From NCBI GenBank assembly GCA_040775095.1, contig JAXGTD010000137.1:1-10511 (forward strand): a stretch of 10,511 nucleotides of DNA, given 5' to 3'. A program made the position numbers and the translations under genes. Shown here in pieces: positions 6,383 through 10,511 of the stretch. Each line of letters begins with the position of its first letter. The stretch's first letter is position 1. The notes under the pieces were generated by a model. It saw nothing but the letters and a program-made list of their open reading frames with translations, was not told the origin of the DNA and searched no databases. Source of the stretch: JAXGTD01 sp040775095 (GTDB taxonomy: Bacteria; Pseudomonadota; Gammaproteobacteria; Chromatiales; Chromatiaceae).

Positions 6383-7684
6383 ATGAAACGAATTCATACC
6401 ACATCTGTCCTGGCCACCTGCGCCGCCGTCTTGATCCCTGTCGCGGGTGCCTTGGCGGAAGACGGCAACGTTGGCGATGAGGTGCCGCTGCCGACAGGTA
6501 AGACCACGACCACCCGGGGCGGCTGGCTTGGCGGCGACTACCTGACGGGCGACTGGGACGGCAACCGCACGGAGCTGGCCGACAAGGGTTACAGCTTTTT
6601 CGCCTACCTCAACGGCATCGTCGCCGGCAACGTCAGCGGCGGCATCAATTCCGGGACGGCTTTGGCCACGGATCTCTATGCCGGCATGACCATCGACCTA
6701 CAGAAGGCCGCGGGTTGGACCGGCTGGACCTTCAACCTCAGCGGCATCGACCGTGCCGGCGCCAGTATCGACGAGGATGTAGGTGGCATCTACAGCGTCA
6801 TGCAGCTGGTTGGCGGTCAGACCTACTTCCTCTACAACGTCAGTCTGGAGAAGGATTGGGACGACGGCAAGTACGCCTTCAAGTTCGGGCGCATCACGGC
6901 CACCGACGATTTCGCCGGATCGCCGTTCTATGGCTACTACCTCTCCAACAGTATCGACGGCCAGATCCGTGCAGTGCTGTTCGACGGCGTCATGACCTCC
7001 TATCCCTTCGCCGTTTGGGGTGCCCGCTTTCAATACACGCCGAGCGAGAGCTTTCGCGCCAAGCTCGGCGTCTACCAGCTTACCGAGAACATGTGGGACC
7101 CGGACTTCCACGGCACTGACTTGGCCATTCGGTCGAGCGACGGCGTCTCGGTGATGGGCCAGCTCGAATGGAGTTGGAAGACCAACGGCAAGCCAGGGCA
7201 TTTCAATTTGGGTGTAAACGCCGTTTCCTTCCCGATGCCGGACTTCAACAGCGACAGCACGACCAATCCCTTCTTTCGCTATTACGCCCAGGCCGATCAA
7301 CAGATCACTCAAGCGTCCGCGGGTTCCGACCGCGGCCTCTACCTGTTCGGAACCCTGGCCTATACGGGCCAGCAGGAGCCGGCGCTGGTTCCATTCCAGA
7401 CCAGTCTCGGCGCGCAGTATGTGGGGCCATTCGCCGGGCGCGCTCAGGACCGTCTGATCTTCGGCACGACCTACGGCCAACTCTCCGATGACTATGCCGC
7501 GGAGCAAGTCGCCCTGGGCAACGGCGATCCAAACTACGAATGGATCTTGGAGCTCGGCTACCGCTTCCAGGTCACCAAATTCGCCTACATCCAGCCCGAC
7601 ATCCAGTACGTCGTGCAGCCGGGTGGCACTGGCGACATCCCCAACGCCACCGTGATTGGCATGCAGTTCGGCGTCTCGCTCTAG
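6383..7684 (+). CDS. oprB: OprB-type carbohydrate-selective outer membrane porin
   Basis: 433 residues. A signal peptide (MKRIHTT, hydrophobic core, then 'AGALA' with cleavage after residue 25) precedes a beta-barrel. Family marks: 'YLTGDWDGNRTELADKGYSF' (53-72) near the N-terminus and 'YIQPDIQYVVQPGGTGDIPN' (402-421) near the end, both typical of the OprB family of sugar porins. Alternating hydrophobic strands and many aromatic residues fit an outer membrane barrel; the last residue is leucine rather than the usual phenylalanine. ATG 6383 is supported by GAGGG at 6371-6375, seven bases upstream. It should let sugars cross the outer membrane. It lies first in the operon, 50 bp before fruB and with no terminator between, so it is probably co-transcribed with the fructose PTS. 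Selectivity for fructose is inferred from context. Confidence 0.92.
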   Translation: MKRIHTTSVLATCAAVLIPVAGALAEDGNVGDEVPLPTGKTTTTRGGWLGGDYLTGDWDGNRTELADKGYSFFAYLNGIVAGNVSGGINSGTALATDLYAGMTIDLQKAAGWTGWTFNLSGIDRAGASIDEDVGGIYSVMQLVGGQTYFLYNVSLEKDWDDGKYAFKFGRITATDDFAGSPFYGYYLSNSIDGQIRAVLFDGVMTSYPFAVWGARFQYTPSESFRAKLGVYQLTENMWDPDFHGTDLAIRSSDGVSVMGQLEWSWKTNGKPGHFNLGVNAVSFPMPDFNSDSTTNPFFRYYAQADQQITQASAGSDRGLYLFGTLAYTGQQEPALVPFQTSLGAQYVGPFAGRAQDRLIFGTTYGQLSDDYAAEQVALGNGDPNYEWILELGYRFQVTKFAYIQPDIQYVVQPGGTGDIPNATVIGMQFGVSL

Positions 7685-7734
7685 GCCCCTCGTTGGCCCC
7701 TGCACTCAACACAACAATCCAACGGAGGAACGAC

Positions 7735-10200
<2,466 letters not shown>

Positions 10201-10201
10201 T

Positions 10202-10206
10202 GGAGG
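10202..10206 (+). promoter_or_regulatory. Shine-Dalgarno of fruK, deciding its start
   Basis: GGAGG lies 8 bases before ATG 10215. An in-frame ATG at 10200-10202 overlaps the fruB stop as TGATG but has no Shine-Dalgarno of its own, so 10215 is preferred. Re-initiation at 10200 would add five residues and cannot be excluded. Confidence 0.6.
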
Positions 10207-10214
10207 CCAACACC

Positions 10215-10511
10215 ATGAATGACAACAGCATGCAGGGCAGCCCGGGTATCGCCACGCTGAGCCTGAACCCGGCCATCGATCAGACCGCCCGCATCGCCGA
10301 GTTCACCGCGGGCCGGGTCAATCGCGTCGAGTGGGAGCAGTCCGATGCCGGCGGCAAGGGCGTCAACGTGGCCTCGTTCCTGGCCGACTTCGGCCAGCGG
10401 GTGGCGGTGACGGGTCTGCTCGGCGGCGCCAATGCCGAGCCCTTTGTTGAGCTGTTCAGCCGCAAGGGTATCGACGACCGCTTCGTGCGCCTGCCGGGCC
10501 GCACCCGGGTC
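10215..10511 (+). CDS. fruK: 1-phosphofructokinase, N-terminal 99 residues (3' end outside window)
   Basis: The frame is open to the right edge. Seen: 'IATLSLNPAIDQTARI' followed by 'GRVNRVEWEQSDAGGKGVNVASFLADFG', which carries the PfkB-family signature 1 (GGKGxN) and the first substrate-binding strand. The spacing is that of 1-phosphofructokinases (LacC/FruK type). Family members have about 310-320 residues, so roughly two thirds lies outside. The enzyme phosphorylates fructose 1-phosphate, the product of the fructose PTS, to fructose 1,6-bisphosphate. It starts 14 bp after the fruB stop, so co-transcription and perhaps coupling are likely. In most fru operons fruA (EIIBC) follows. FruK rather than tagatose-6-phosphate kinase is favoured because of fruB next to it. 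Confidence 0.93.
   Translation, partial: MNDNSMQGSPGIATLSLNPAIDQTARIAEFTAGRVNRVEWEQSDAGGKGVNVASFLADFGQRVAVTGLLGGANAEPFVELFSRKGIDDRFVRLPGRTRV

Noticed and set aside
6384..6396. Cra/FruR-like palindrome TGAAACGAATTCA
   Set aside because: It has an extra base compared with the 12-bp Cra core, overlaps the porin start codon and encodes its signal peptide. Most likely coincidence.
6228..6404. Upstream in-frame start for the binding protein
   Set aside because: It would cover the divergent promoter and overlap the porin gene; the signal peptide begins at ATG 6227.
7684..7701. GGCCCCT repeats after the porin stop as a terminator
   Set aside because: The possible stem is only 4 bp and no T-run follows, so the porin and fruB are probably on one transcript.
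7540..7734. In-frame extension of fruB into the porin gene
   Set aside because: It overlaps the end of oprB, and ATG 7735 has a strong GGAGG and starts the EIIA domain at its usual place.

Overview
The window is GC-rich proteobacterial DNA. A carbohydrate porin, N-terminal Sec signal peptides and a TorS/TorR-like phosphorelay all point to a Gram-negative. The fused IIA-HPr-EI form of FruB is known from Rhodobacter capsulatus, but the TorR-like regulator and general style would also suit a gammaproteobacterium such as a purple sulfur bacterium. I cannot fix the taxon from the sequence alone.

Layout: (1) 1-685 is the 3' end of a type I restriction subunit gene (hsdR, DUF3387-type C-terminus), with a possible 47-codon ORF overlapping its stop. 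(2) 826-1354 has no convincing gene; it holds a short direct repeat and several hairpins or dyads ahead of a response regulator gene. (3) 1355-2074 (+) is an OmpR/TorR-like response regulator. (4) 2041-6227 (-) is a two-gene operon: a secreted family 1 solute-binding protein followed, with a 4-bp ATGA overlap, by a TorS-like membrane hybrid histidine kinase. The kinase and regulator genes converge and overlap by 34 bp at their 3' ends. (5) 6228-6382 is a divergent promoter region. (6) 6383-10511 (+) is a fructose uptake operon: an OprB-type porin, the multidomain phosphotransferase protein FruB (EIIA-HPr-EI) and the start of fruK (1-phosphofructokinase), which runs off the window. A fruA gene (EIIBC permease) is expected downstream but not seen.

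How it fits together (inference): the porin lets sugar into the periplasm. The binding protein, which has no ABC permease gene next to it, loads sugar and signals through the kinase to the regulator. The regulator then controls the divergent intergenic region, so that porin and fructose PTS are made when sugar is outside the cell. PTS uptake yields fructose 1-phosphate and FruK phosphorylates it to fructose 1,6-bisphosphate. This three-component, TorT/TorS/TorR-like arrangement beside a fru operon is the most interesting aspect of the window. It differs from the usual control of fru operons by the cytoplasmic repressor Cra/FruR; no such repressor gene is visible here.
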